In this document: piece after piece, positions 1-8,427 of the stretch
Numbering within the stretch: position 1 is the stretch's first letter
Layout: each line of letters begins with the position of its first letter
NCBI RefSeq assembly: GCF_900566055.1
Contig: NZ_UPHQ01000265.1
Coordinates: 1-50,441 of the forward strand
Direction of reading: 5' to 3'
DNA: 50,441 nt
Origin: Mycobacterium innocens
GTDB lineage: Bacteria > Actinomycetota > Actinomycetes > Mycobacteriales > Mycobacteriaceae
Translations under genes and position numbers: made by a program
The notes under the pieces: generated by a model
What the model was told of the DNA's origin: nothing
Databases searched by the model: none
What the model saw: only the letters and a program-made list of their open reading frames with translations

Positions 1-1
1 G

Positions 2-94
2 CTACAAGCCCTCGTCGCCGCGTTCGCCGCCGACAAGGCCATCGTCGACGAATCCTCCACCCGCACCGCTGTTGCCGAAGTCACGGCGGACTGA
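2..94 (+). CDS. 3' end of a gene cut by the window edge
   Basis: An open frame runs from the window edge to a TGA at 92-94 and encodes about 30 residues rich in Ala, Val and Asp, ending in VTAD. Third codon positions are strongly G/C, as in real mycobacterial genes, and a terminator hairpin follows closely, so this is likely the true end of a gene. Too little is visible to name a family. Confidence 0.5.
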   Translation, partial: LQALVAAFAADKAIVDESSTRTAVAEVTAD

Positions 95-121
95 ACACCA
101 CACCGACACCCCGAACACCAC

Positions 122-156
122 CGACCCTGCCGGACATCCACCGGCGGGGTCGTTTC
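122..156 (+). terminator. Rho-independent-type terminator hairpin
   Basis: A 12-bp stem (122-133 with 141-152, one G-T pair) closes a 7-base loop and is followed by a short T run. It lies 28 bases after the stop of the partial gene at the window start. Confidence 0.6.
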
Positions 157-282
157 ATACCCGCACATCCTCACGATCAACGCCGCCATCATCCTCATCG
201 TGAATGCCGGTCAACAGGCGATCCGGATATGACTGCGCCGGCTCGGTAGAGCCGACACGCCAAGCCAACCGCAAGACGCCCG

Positions 283-711
283 CTAACCGCTATCGCGGGT
301 AATTGGGTTGTCCGACCTGACGTTAAGCTCGAGATCGACGTGGTTGACCGAAGCTACCTGTTGTTGGACTAGCGCAACCGCCTCACTGACTACTAGATCG
401 GTGATCGCCATTTCGCCCTTCGGCATTCCTTCGGCAACAAGCCTCACGGTGAGGCTGTGGCCGTCCGGCCCATACTTGACATACGCAGTCCGCCACTTGG
501 CACCGATATGCTCGATATGCCCCAGTCGACCTTCGTCTAGCAAGTCGTCGTGGTCTCCTAACTCGTCTGCCTCGTACTGTGGTACCTCGTCTGTCATGTC
601 TTCGGGTGTTTCATCCGTCATGCGGCGCACCGTACCAGCGGCGGAGTCGGTGCAGACTACTCGGTCAATATCACGTTGCGCGTTGGAGTCTCGCCAACCG
701 GTCTCTGTCAT
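283..711 (-). CDS. Hypothetical acidic protein
   Basis: A 142-residue open frame with an acidic N-terminal half (many Asp and Glu between residues 31 and 60) and a C-terminal part that reads like a small folded domain of alternating strands (TAYVKYGPDG, SLTVRLVAEG). I do not recognise the family. No Shine-Dalgarno sequence is visible before the first ATG at 711; an internal ATG at 621 (MTDETPED) is an equally good start and would give 112 residues. Its codon use has less G/C at third positions than core genes. It lies near a transposase remnant, which suggests acquired DNA. Whether it is expressed is uncertain. Confidence 0.4.
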   Translation of the reverse strand: MTETGWRDSNAQRDIDRVVCTDSAAGTVRRMTDETPEDMTDEVPQYEADELGDHDDLLDEGRLGHIEHIGAKWRTAYVKYGPDGHSLTVRLVAEGMPKGEMAITDLVVSEAVALVQQQVASVNHVDLELNVRSDNPITRDSG

Positions 712-774
712 GTCGGTGGGCGCGGTTCTGCGTGGAATCTGACTTGGCTCAAGTTTTGGTCGTCGGCGGCGTGA

Positions 775-1020
775 CGGCTACCGATCTATGCCCAACCGTC
801 GTGGCGGCAAGCACTGTCGGCAGTCTGTGCCAGCCATGCGGGGTTGGGTCCGGCGTCGTTGGTGCTCTACGACGTGAGCACCCTGTATTTCGAGACTGAC
901 GCCGGTGACGGGTTCCGCGAGCCGGGTTTCTCCACGGAACGTCGTCTGGAACCGCAGATCACGATCGGGCTGCTCGCTGATGCGAGCGGGTTCCCGCTGA
1001 GGCGGAATTGTGGCTGCTGA
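775..1020 (+). pseudogene. Remnant of an IS1634-family transposase
   Basis: The + frame encodes an internal stretch typical of IS1634/IS1549-type DDE transposases: a WRQ..SAVCASHAGLGP segment, then SLVLYDVSTLYFET, a block around FREPGFSTERR, and the PQITIGLLADASGFPL stretch. It then runs off into unrelated sequence and stops at 1018-1020. Upstream the frame is broken by a TGA at 772-774. Only about 80 of the several hundred residues expected are left, and no terminal inverted repeats are visible. This is a dead fragment that marks earlier insertion-sequence activity at the edge of the phosphate and arsenic genes. Confidence 0.7.
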
Positions 1021-1162
1021 CGCCGTTGAAGGCACGAGACTCGCCATCAGGAGCTCCAATGTTGTTGCCGTAGATAAGATTGGATCACGCTAACGTGTCG
1101 GATGGACATGGAGCTTGCGTCCGTACACGCGGTGGTCGCAGGTTGGGGTCAACGCTGAGAGG

Positions 1163-2059
1163 TTAGCCGAACCGACCGGAAATGTAGTCCTCGGTAGCCT
1201 TTTCGTCGGGTGTGGAGAAAAGCGTTTCGGTGTCGTTGATTTCAATCAACCGTCCGGGCTTGCCGGTGGCTTCCAGGTTGAAGAACGCGGTCTGATCGCT
1301 GACGCGGGCGGCCTGCTGCATGTTGTGGGTGACGATGACGATGGTGTAGTGCTGTTTGAGCTCAGCAATCAGATCCTCGATAGCCAGCGTCGAGATTGGG
1401 TCAAGGGCGGAACAGGGCTCGTCCATCAGCAATACGTTGGGCGAGACGGCGATCGCCCGGGCGATGCACAGCCGCTGCTGCTGGCCACCGGATAAGCCGC
1501 CGCCGGGCCTGTCCAGCCGATCTTTGACCTCGTTCCATAGGTTTGCCCCGCGCAACGACTGTTCGGCGATCTCGTCGAGGTATTTCTTGTTGCGCTTCCC
1601 TTGCAGTTTCAATCCGGCGACCACGTTGTCACGAATCGACATGGTGGGAAAGGGGTTTGGTCGCTGGAACACCATTCCGACGATGCGGCGGACACCAACC
1701 GCGTCGATCTGGGTGCCGTAGATGTCCTCGTCGTCGATTAAGACCGATCCTTCCACCCGGCCCCCTGGGGTGATCTCGTGCATGCGGTTCAGGGACCGCA
1801 AAACGGTGGACTTGCCGCACCCGGACGGTCCTATCAACGCGGTGACACTTCGCGGAATGACCGTCATGTTGACATCGGCAACTGCGTGAAAGGAGCTGTA
1901 GTAAATGTTGAGGTCCTGGACCTCCAGCCGTTTCGCGCCCCGGTGCGGCACTAGGACGCTGTCCATCAATGGCTTCGTCAATGCGGTTGCCGGCGGGTCG
2001 ATGTGTTGGGTACTCCCGATCGCCGCGTCATCCGCTGTCACGTTGATGTCCTGTGTCAC
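1163..2059 (-). CDS. pstB: Phosphate ABC transporter ATP-binding protein PstB (PhoT-like)
   Basis: This is the cytoplasmic ATPase that powers high-affinity phosphate import by PstSCAB. The 298 residues contain Walker A (GPSGCGKST, about 77-85), the Q-loop in VFQRPNPFP, the ABC signature LSGGQQQR, Walker B (VLLMDEP) and the switch histidine in VTHNMQQAA. The body resembles mycobacterial PhoT more than Rv0933-type PstB. The GTG start at 2059 has GGAGGG four bases upstream, so the roughly 30-residue N-terminal extension over the family norm is probably real; the next ATG would give MDSVLVPH. It is the last gene of the pstS-pstC-pstA-pstB operon. Confidence 0.95.
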   Translation of the reverse strand: MTQDINVTADDAAIGSTQHIDPPATALTKPLMDSVLVPHRGAKRLEVQDLNIYYSSFHAVADVNMTVIPRSVTALIGPSGCGKSTVLRSLNRMHEITPGGRVEGSVLIDDEDIYGTQIDAVGVRRIVGMVFQRPNPFPTMSIRDNVVAGLKLQGKRNKKYLDEIAEQSLRGANLWNEVKDRLDRPGGGLSGGQQQRLCIARAIAVSPNVLLMDEPCSALDPISTLAIEDLIAELKQHYTIVIVTHNMQQAARVSDQTAFFNLEATGKPGRLIEINDTETLFSTPDEKATEDYISGRFG

Positions 2060-2150
2060 GCGACCCTCCTGTGATGTCGTGTGCGGTTAGATTCGGCCGG
2101 CGGACCCGCTTCGTTGTGGGTAGCCCGAACTCGCCCTTCTGTCGGGCTGG

Positions 2151-3056
2151 TCAATGTGCGCGACTAACGCTGGACCGGCTGGCGATCAACCGGGCCGCCA
2201 CGGTGAACAGCAGGACCATGACCACCAATGTGAGTGCTCCCGCCCAGGCGCGGGCTTGGGCGGCTTTGAACCCGGTGATGGCGTTGCCGAAGATCTGCAG
2301 TGACAGGGTCGACATACGCTGGGTGGGGTTGAGTTCGACGAACAAGTCGTTGCCGAGCGCGGTCAGCAGCAGAGGCGCCGTTTCACCCATCGCCCGCGCG
2401 AACGCGAGCATGACACCGGTGATGATTCCTGAACTGGCAGTCGGCAACACGACTGACAGGATGGTGCGCGCCTTGGTCACACCTAGCGCAAGCGAGGCTT
2501 CGCGCAAGTCGTGCGGCACCAGCCGCAGCATCTCCTCGGTCGAGCGGATCACCAGCGGCAGCATCACCAGGCTCAGCGCTATTCCCCCCGCAATGCCGGA
2601 GAACCCGAAGAACACCACCCACACCGCGTAGACCAGCGCGCCGGTGACGATCGTGGGTACACCGACCAGGATGTCGGTGAAAAAGCGTGCCAGCTTGGCC
2701 AGCCGACCACCGTACTCCACCAGGTAGATGGCGGCGGCGACACCGACCGGCACCGCCATCAGGGTGGCGATGCCGGTGATGATGAGGCTTCCGATGATGC
2801 CGTTGAGGAACCCGCCGCCGGGCTGGCTGGGATTGCCGGGCGGGGTCTGGGTGAGGAATTCCGGACCCAGGTATTTCAGCCCCTGTCCGGCGACGTAGGC
2901 CAGCACCCATACCAGTACGCCGACAGTGGCGATCATCACCAGCAGCAGAAGCCCATGGATAAATGAACTGGTGAGTTGACGGCGGCGTGCCCCGGAGGAC
3001 CGCCCGGTGACGCGGTGCGCGGGTTCTTTGAGCTGTTGATCCAGCATCAGGCTCAT
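2151..3056 (-). CDS. pstA: Phosphate ABC transporter permease PstA
   Basis: This is the inner-membrane permease that pairs with PstC to form the phosphate channel. The 301 residues contain about six hydrophobic segments, starting near residue 33 (FIHGLLLLVMIATVGVL), and the permease coupling loop around EASLALGVTKARTILSVVLP, which contacts the ATPase. A positively charged cytoplasmic N-terminus precedes the first helix. The ATG overlaps the TGA of pstC by four bases (ATGA), so the two permeases are probably translated in tandem. The length fits the family. Confidence 0.94.
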   Translation of the reverse strand: MSLMLDQQLKEPAHRVTGRSSGARRRQLTSSFIHGLLLLVMIATVGVLVWVLAYVAGQGLKYLGPEFLTQTPPGNPSQPGGGFLNGIIGSLIITGIATLMAVPVGVAAAIYLVEYGGRLAKLARFFTDILVGVPTIVTGALVYAVWVVFFGFSGIAGGIALSLVMLPLVIRSTEEMLRLVPHDLREASLALGVTKARTILSVVLPTASSGIITGVMLAFARAMGETAPLLLTALGNDLFVELNPTQRMSTLSLQIFGNAITGFKAAQARAWAGALTLVVMVLLFTVAARLIASRSSVSRAH

Positions 3057-4039
3057 GCGATGTGCTCCGAGACTCGTCCGACGATGCGCTTGCCGATGAC
3101 ATTGACCAGCAGGGACAACACCAGCAGGCCGAAGGCGACCACGAATAGCGAAGTGAGATGGAATGGCTGGTTGGCTTCGGTGAACTCATTGGCGATGACG
3201 CTGGGCATGGTGGATCCCGGGCGCATGATCCCGTGCGGGATCGTCAACACGTTGTTGCCGATCAGCATGGTCACCGCGATCGTTTCACCGAATGCGCGGC
3301 CCAGACCGAGGATCGAGGCCCCGACAATCCCCGAACGGGATCGCGGCAGCACCGCGATGCGCAGCATTTCCCACTTGGTCGCGCCGATTGCCAGCGCGGC
3401 CTCCTTCTCGGCGATGGGTGTGGTGTCGAAGACTTCCCGACATATTGCGGTGACGATGGGTAACACCATGATCGCGAGGACCACGCCGGCCGAGAATACG
3501 GAATAGCCGAAGAATGGGCCCTGGAAAAGCCAGCCGATCAGCGGGATTCCCGACAACGACGTTAATCCGCGACCAACTGGGCCCAGCGCGGGGATCAGCG
3601 CGAACACACCCCAGAAGCCGTAGACGACACTCGGGATCGCGGCGAGCAGGTCGACCAACGACGATAGCGGCCTGCGAAGCAGGGCCGGTGAGAGATTGGT
3701 GATGTAGAGGGCCACGGCGATCGCGACGGGCACCGCGATCGCCATTGCGACCAGCGAGGTCACTACGGTGCCGTAGATGAATTGCAGGACGCCGTACGGG
3801 TTCGGGTTCGACGCTGTTTCCGTCGCTTCCGAGGGGGCCCAGCGTGCATGCAAAAAACTCAGCGGCCCGTAGTGAGACAGGGATGGCCACGCCTCCACCA
3901 GCAGGAAGATGGCCGTGGCCACCAAGATGGCGATCACGCTCACTGCCGCGGCGGCCATCAGCCGCCGGAACAGTCCGTCGGTGAAGCGGCCGGCCGATGA
4001 CGCCGGGCCCGAGGGCGCGAGCAGCGTTCTTGAGGTCAC
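3053..4039 (-). CDS. pstC: Phosphate ABC transporter permease PstC
   Basis: This is the partner permease of PstA in the high-affinity phosphate importer. The 328 residues have multiple membrane segments, a periplasmic loop after the first helix, the PstC-typical stretch around LVDLLAAIPSVVYGFWG, and the ABC permease loop EAALAIGATKWEMLRIAVLP. The GTG start at 4039 is preceded by an AGGTGA ribosome site and lies 25 bases after the pstS stop. Its TGA overlaps the pstA start. Confidence 0.94.
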   Translation of the reverse strand: MTSRTLLAPSGPASSAGRFTDGLFRRLMAAAAVSVIAILVATAIFLLVEAWPSLSHYGPLSFLHARWAPSEATETASNPNPYGVLQFIYGTVVTSLVAMAIAVPVAIAVALYITNLSPALLRRPLSSLVDLLAAIPSVVYGFWGVFALIPALGPVGRGLTSLSGIPLIGWLFQGPFFGYSVFSAGVVLAIMVLPIVTAICREVFDTTPIAEKEAALAIGATKWEMLRIAVLPRSRSGIVGASILGLGRAFGETIAVTMLIGNNVLTIPHGIMRPGSTMPSVIANEFTEANQPFHLTSLFVVAFGLLVLSLLVNVIGKRIVGRVSEHIA

Positions 4040-4064
4040 AAGTTCACCTGGAGGACTTCCCAGA

Positions 4065-5237
4065 TCACGACGCGACCGCGCTTCCGTTGAGGGTGATCTT
4101 GCGTACTTGGCCCATGGCCAAACCTTGCAGATCCTTGCTCAGCGGGGCGTAGTTGACGCTGGCAGCATCGTCCTGGCCGGTGGAGAGCACCCACGAGAAG
4201 AAGTTGACGAGGGCCTTGGCGTGGGGCGCGTCAGTCTGGTTCTGATTCACCAGCGCGTAGACGGTACCGGTGATCGGGTAGGCGTTGGGATTGGACCCGT
4301 CGGTCAGGCTTACCCGTAGGTCCGGCGGATAGGCGATGCCTTCGGTGCCAGCGGTGATGGTGGCGACGCAAGGCTGAATGAAGTTGCCCGCCTTGTTCTT
4401 CACCTGGCCGTAATTGAGGTTCTGCGCCAACGCGTAAGCCAACTCGACGTATCCGATGCTGCCATCGGTCTGGTTGATCACCCCGGAAACGCCCTCGTTG
4501 CCCTTACCGCCGATACCCACTGGCCAGGCGATGTCCTTGCCGAAGCTCCTATCCGGGCCGCCGAGGGTTTGTACCCAAGTCGGGCTCTCCTTGGTCAGAT
4601 AGTCCGTCCACACCGCGGTGGTACCGGACCCGTCCGAGCGGTGGGCCACCGCGATGGGCTGGTCGGGCAGGGTCACGCCTGGGTTCAGCGCGACCAACGC
4701 CGGATCGTTCCATTTCGTAATCTTCGCGGCGAAGATCTTGCCCAACGTGTCACCGTCGAACTTCAGGCCGGTTTGGACGCCCTTCACGTTGTAGGTGGGG
4801 ACGACAGCGCCGAGCGTCAAGGGGATGTGCAGGATCGGGCCGGATTTTGCGGTGGCCAGCTCGCTGTCCTTCATCGGGGTATCGGAGGCGCCGAAGTCGA
4901 CCGTGCCGGCGATGATCTGCTGCACACCGCCGCCGGACCCGATCGACTGATAGGCGACTTGCACCCCATCGGATTGGGAGTAGTTCTTGGTCCACACCGA
5001 CATGACCGGCGCCACGAACGTCGACCCGGCGCCCGACAATGTGTTTGCGCCGCCGTCAATTTTGGGGATCGTTCGCGCGTACCCGGGCTTGGCGGCCGAC
5101 TGCTGGCCGCAAATCTGGCCCGCTTGGGCTGCCTGGGTGGTGCTACCGGCCCCGATGTTGCTGGTGCTCCCGCACGCGGTCACCCAACTGGTTGCAGCAA
5201 TGGCAATCACAGCGGTGATCGTCGTCTTGCGGAACAT
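4065..5237 (-). CDS. pstS: Phosphate-binding lipoprotein PstS
   Basis: This periplasmic lipoprotein captures phosphate and passes it to PstCA. From the ATG at 5237 it has 390 residues: a short positive N-terminus (MFRKT), a hydrophobic signal and a lipobox ending in VTAC, so the mature protein is anchored at the membrane. Phosphate-binding features are visible: GAGSTFVAP, a GSGGGVQQ loop, FGASDTP and RSDGSGTT. I chose the start at 5237 because GAGGAGG lies just upstream and the signal peptide begins there; an in-frame upstream start would add 15 residues with no ribosome site. It heads the pst operon and is divergent from the arsenic operon. Confidence 0.94.
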   Translation of the reverse strand: MFRKTTITAVIAIAATSWVTACGSTSNIGAGSTTQAAQAGQICGQQSAAKPGYARTIPKIDGGANTLSGAGSTFVAPVMSVWTKNYSQSDGVQVAYQSIGSGGGVQQIIAGTVDFGASDTPMKDSELATAKSGPILHIPLTLGAVVPTYNVKGVQTGLKFDGDTLGKIFAAKITKWNDPALVALNPGVTLPDQPIAVAHRSDGSGTTAVWTDYLTKESPTWVQTLGGPDRSFGKDIAWPVGIGGKGNEGVSGVINQTDGSIGYVELAYALAQNLNYGQVKNKAGNFIQPCVATITAGTEGIAYPPDLRVSLTDGSNPNAYPITGTVYALVNQNQTDAPHAKALVNFFSWVLSTGQDDAASVNYAPLSKDLQGLAMGQVRKITLNGSAVAS

Positions 5238-5293
5238 TGAGGCCTCCTCGGCGCACGATGCCTGGCGCATCTTCGTGCTCATCGAAGACCGTC

Positions 5294-5346
5294 GAGATGA
5301 ACGGAGCAGTTATGAAATCTGACTGGGAGATGAACGACTAGCGCTG
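5294..5346 (-). promoter_or_regulatory. Repeated GTTCATCTC motif upstream of pstS (candidate RegX3/Pho box)
   Basis: The 10-mer GAGATGAACG occurs twice on the + strand (5294-5303 and 5337-5346), with a weaker ATGAA copy between them at 5312-5316. On the pstS strand the core reads GTTCATCTC, similar to GTTCA-type motifs described for the phosphate-responsive SenX3-RegX3 system. The repeats lie about 55-110 bases upstream of the pstS start, where an activator would bind. The assignment to RegX3 is inference. Confidence 0.35.
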
Positions 5347-5451
5347 CTGCGGACAACGCGTTGGCGGCGCGGATCGATGTTCGGACAGGAATACACCCTG
5401 GTCATCTTGGTAATTGCGCGTCGATGCGCTGCATGTTCCGGATTTCAACGC

Positions 5452-5489
5452 TTGCCTAGTGGACAAAAGCTCAAATATTATTGAGTCAA
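5452..5489 (+). promoter_or_regulatory. Leaderless promoter and ArsR-type operator of the arsenic operon
   Basis: TTGCCT (5452-5457) and TATTAT (5476-5481) are separated by 18 bases, a good SigA-type promoter. Transcription would start about seven bases after the -10, essentially at the ATG at 5489, giving a leaderless mRNA. The -10 is embedded in an inverted repeat TCAA-N6-TTGA (5471-5484), followed by a TTGAGTCAA palindrome (5481-5489). That placement fits an ArsR operator that blocks polymerase until arsenite is bound. Confidence 0.55.
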
Positions 5490-6169
5490 TGCGTACTGAG
5501 TGGAGTGACGGGACGGTAGGGCGCGCGATGATCCATGCCGCGCTTGCCGATCCCGGTCGGTTGGCGATCGTTGACGTTCTTCTGCTCGCCGACTCATCGC
5601 CGTCGGAACTGCAAAAGCTGCTCTCGATGCCGTCGAATCTGATGGCCCACCACCTGGGAGTGCTCGAGCAGGCGGGCATGTTGCGTCGGGTTCGCTCCGA
5701 GGGTGATCGTCGACGCACCTATCTGCAGCTGATTCCCGCGGCGCTGGAGGTGATGGTGCCCTGCGCGGTGCGGCGAGCGGACCGCGTGGTGTTCGTGTGT
5801 AGTAAGAACTCGGCCCGCAGTCAGTTGGCCGTCGCGGTGTGGAAGCATCGCAGCACACTGCCGGCGGCATCGGCGGGCACCCGTCCGGCCGCCGCGGTTC
5901 ATCCAGGGGCGGTGGCCGCGGCTCGGCGTCGGCACCTATCGATGCGACCACGCCGGCCGCGTCACCTCGACGATGTCGTCCGCCCCGGGGATTTGGTGGT
6001 CGCGGTATGCGACAACGTTCACGAAGAACTGCCTGACAACCTGCACCACATCCACTGGTCAGTTCCCGACCCGGTGCGCGCCGGGAACCCCGACACGTTC
6101 GACCAGGCCCTCGATGACTTGACCCAGCGGATAGACCGCCTCGTTCCGGCCCTACAACCCTCTTCGTGA
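5489..6169 (+). CDS. arsR: ArsR-family repressor fused to a low-molecular-weight phosphatase/arsenate reductase domain
   Basis: The 226-residue protein joins two modules. Residues 1-95 form an ArsR/SmtB winged helix (ALADPGRLAIVD, SELQKLLSMPSNLMAHHLGVLE, then the wing with RSEGDRRRTY). The remainder is a low-molecular-weight tyrosine-phosphatase fold with the P-loop VFVCSKNSARS (CX5RS) and a late DP pair (SVPDP) that supplies the general acid in this family. A sensor repressor is thus fused to an arsenate-reductase-like domain. No clear arsenite-binding Cys pair is visible near the DNA-recognition helix. The ATG at 5489 fits the leaderless promoter; a longer frame opens at 5414 but would start upstream of the promoter. 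Confidence 0.85.
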   Translation: MRTEWSDGTVGRAMIHAALADPGRLAIVDVLLLADSSPSELQKLLSMPSNLMAHHLGVLEQAGMLRRVRSEGDRRRTYLQLIPAALEVMVPCAVRRADRVVFVCSKNSARSQLAVAVWKHRSTLPAASAGTRPAAAVHPGAVAAARRRHLSMRPRRPRHLDDVVRPGDLVVAVCDNVHEELPDNLHHIHWSVPDPVRAGNPDTFDQALDDLTQRIDRLVPALQPSS

Positions 6170-6181
6170 CAGGGATAGATC

Positions 6182-6859
6182 ATGACTGATAACTTCGCGG
6201 CCGACGGCTCTAATCACGTTCACTCCAACCTAGCCAGCGACCAGCGGCTGGGACTCGACGCTGCGGCCGAGGCACTGCACAAGGAGTTTTCCGCCAGCTT
6301 CGGCGTGGAAACCATTGAGCGATTCCTGCGCGCCTCCTACGACCAATTCGCCAGCCGCGCAACAATTCCCAACTACTTGCCACTGCTCGCAGAACGCTTC
6401 GCGCGACAACGGCTGCGCGCACTGGCCAAAGTCGAAGGCAAATCGAACGACGGAAAACCCATCGTGCTGTTCCTGTGTACCCATAATGCCGGCCGCTCGC
6501 AAATGGCCTTGGGTTTCTTCACCTACCTGGCCGGCGATGCCGCGGTGGCCTGGTCTGGCGGCTCCGAACCCGGCAACGAGGTGAACCCGGCCGCCATCGC
6601 GGCCATGGCCGAGCGTGGCATCGACATTTCTGACGAATATCCCAAACCCTGGACCGACGAGATCGTGCAAGCCGCCGACGTCGTGATCACCATGGGCTGC
6701 GGCGATGCCTGCCCCCTGTTCCCAGGGCACCGCTACGAGGAATGGGTCCTCGATGACCCAGCCGGCCAAGACGTCAAGGGCGTGCGGCCAATCCGCGACG
6801 AGATCGAGCGCCGCGTATGCCTGCTGCTCGCCGAACTCAAAGTCCCCATACATGCATAA
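6182..6859 (+). CDS. arsC: Arsenate reductase ArsC (low-molecular-weight phosphatase family, mycothiol-type)
   Basis: This cytoplasmic enzyme reduces arsenate to arsenite. The 225 residues include an N-terminal helical extension (about 1-95) like that of corynebacterial ArsC1/ArsC2, which use mycothiol and mycoredoxin, and then the catalytic domain. The P-loop FLCTHNAGRS holds the nucleophilic Cys; MGCGDACP and the DDPAGQD general-acid region follow. The gene starts 12 bases after the ArsR-fusion stop and is surely in the same operon. The mycothiol assignment comes from family knowledge, not from a residue unique to this protein. Confidence 0.88.
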   Translation: MTDNFAADGSNHVHSNLASDQRLGLDAAAEALHKEFSASFGVETIERFLRASYDQFASRATIPNYLPLLAERFARQRLRALAKVEGKSNDGKPIVLFLCTHNAGRSQMALGFFTYLAGDAAVAWSGGSEPGNEVNPAAIAAMAERGIDISDEYPKPWTDEIVQAADVVITMGCGDACPLFPGHRYEEWVLDDPAGQDVKGVRPIRDEIERRVCLLLAELKVPIHA

Positions 6860-6929
6860 CCGCATATCCGAACCGCGCACCCACCCGTCCTGCAGCCTTC
6901 CACGCCCACCAACCGGCGGCACATCGGTG

Positions 6930-7199
6930 ATGATGCGTATCAACGGCGCCTTTAGATCGGTCATTGGCTGGCTTCGCTCCGGCTACCCCGAAGAGGCGCC
7001 GCCAAGGGGTTACGCGCCACTGCTCGCACTCAACGGCCCTATGGCACTAACCCCGCGACAAACCCAACAGGTCGTCGACGAACTCGCCGGCGCGCCCGCC
7101 GACACCACCGACATCGAGGTCGCTATTACCAAGGCCACCGACCGGCTGCCCACCCAAACCCAAATCCGCGCAGTTGCACTGGCGCTACACCCGACCTAA
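6930..7199 (+). CDS. DUF3349 family protein
   Basis: A small 89-residue cytoplasmic protein with the DUF3349 signature: an N-terminal helix ending in [11 protein letters not shown], then YAPLLALNG, and a C-terminal helical part ([34 protein letters not shown]). These proteins occur mainly in mycobacteria and their function is unknown. Tandem ATGs at 6930 and 6933 give the expected family N-terminus; the same frame is open further upstream but encodes low-complexity Pro/Arg sequence. It lies between arsC and the pstS2-like gene on the same strand. Confidence 0.75.
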   Translation: MMRINGAFRSVIGWLRSGYPEEAPPRGYAPLLALNGPMALTPRQTQQVVDELAGAPADTTDIEVAITKATDRLPTQTQIRAVALALHPT

Positions 7200-7266
7200 G
7201 CCGACCTTAAGCCTCAGCAGCGGAAACCGATCCAGCCCCAAACCACCATTGCGAAGGACGGGCTAC

Positions 7267-8370
7267 GTGAAACCCAATCGATCTGCGGCTGTTCTGAGCC
7301 TGCTGGCCAGCTGCGCCCTAGCGGTTTCGGCATGCGGCAATTACACCAACTCAGCCCCCCGGTATGCGAGCTCGACGAAAGTGGATTGCGGCGGAAAGCA
7401 GTCTTTGAAGGCCAGCGGCTCGACGGCCCAGGCGAACGCGATGACCCGGTTCATCACCGCCTACACGAAGGCGTGCCCTGGGCAGACGCTGACCTATACC
7501 TCCAACGGCTCCGGCGCCGGGGTAAGCGAATTCCTGCGCAACCAGACCGATTTCGGGGGGTCGGACTCGCCGCTGAGTGCTTACCGGGGCGAGTACGCCG
7601 ACGCGCGACAGCGGTGCGGCTCGGACGCCTGGAACCTGCCTGTCGTGTTCGGCCCCCTGGCGATCACCTACAACCTCGACAGCGTCGACAACCTGGTGCT
7701 TGACGCGCCGACGCTGGCGAAGATTTTCAGCGGCGAGATCACCAGGTGGGACGATCCGGCGATCACGGCGCTTAACCAGTCGATGCCCCCTGAGCCCATC
7801 CACGTCGTGTACCGCAGCGACGAGTCCGGAACCACCGACAACTTCCAGCGGTATCTCGACGCCGCATCCAACGGTGCCTGGGGCAAGGGCGCGGGCAAGA
7901 CGTTCCGCGGCGCCGTCGGTCAGGGCGCCCCGGGTAACGAGGGTACCTCTGCGACGGTAAAGAATACCGAGGGCGCGATCACCTACAACGAATGGTCGTT
8001 CGCACAAGATCACTGGCTTTTCGCCGCGAAGCTCATTACCTCTGCTGGCCCGCACCCGGTGGCCATCAGCGGAGAGACGGTCGGCAAGACAATCGCCGGC
8101 GCCAAAATCATCGGCCAAGGCAACGACCTGGTACTCGACGCCTCGTCCTTCTACCAACCGACCCAGCCCGACGCCTACCCGATCGTGCTGGCCACCTATG
8201 AGATCGTGTGCTCGAAGTACGCCGACGCGGCGGTCGGCCAGGCCGTGCGCGCCTTCCTGCAAACCGTCATCGGCCCGGGGCAGGCGGGCCTCAACGACAA
8301 CAACGGATATGTTCCGCTGCCGGCCACCTTCCAGGCGAGAGTGTCCACCGCCGTCAACGCGATCTCGTGA
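7267..8370 (+). CDS. pstS2: Phosphate-binding lipoprotein PstS2-like
   Basis: A second periplasmic phosphate receptor of 367 residues, close to mycobacterial PstS2 in layout. It has a lipoprotein signal with lipobox VSAC (Cys at 23), then [44 protein letters not shown] and a conserved C-terminal part ending AVNAIS. The GTG start at 7267 has GAAGGA eight bases upstream; an open frame further upstream would bury the signal peptide. It has no permease or ATPase of its own here and lies downstream of arsC, so it may feed the divergent PstCAB. A strong terminator follows. Confidence 0.9.
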   Translation: MKPNRSAAVLSLLASCALAVSACGNYTNSAPRYASSTKVDCGGKQSLKASGSTAQANAMTRFITAYTKACPGQTLTYTSNGSGAGVSEFLRNQTDFGGSDSPLSAYRGEYADARQRCGSDAWNLPVVFGPLAITYNLDSVDNLVLDAPTLAKIFSGEITRWDDPAITALNQSMPPEPIHVVYRSDESGTTDNFQRYLDAASNGAWGKGAGKTFRGAVGQGAPGNEGTSATVKNTEGAITYNEWSFAQDHWLFAAKLITSAGPHPVAISGETVGKTIAGAKIIGQGNDLVLDASSFYQPTQPDAYPIVLATYEIVCSKYADAAVGQAVRAFLQTVIGPGQAGLNDNNGYVPLPATFQARVSTAVNAIS

Positions 8371-8379
8371 TCCGAGCTC

Positions 8380-8425
8380 AGGATCGGCTGGGACCACGAG
8401 GGCGGTCCCCGCCGATCCTGGGTGT
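8380..8425. terminator. Strong two-part hairpin terminator
   Basis: An outer 9-bp perfect stem (AGGATCGGC with GCCGATCCT) and an inner 6-bp stem (GGGACC with GGTCCC) form one long hairpin at 8380-8419, followed by a short T-containing tail. It begins 10 bases after the pstS2 stop and lies just before the end of the minus-strand frame at 8428, so it may act in both directions. Confidence 0.75.
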
Positions 8426-8427
8426 TC

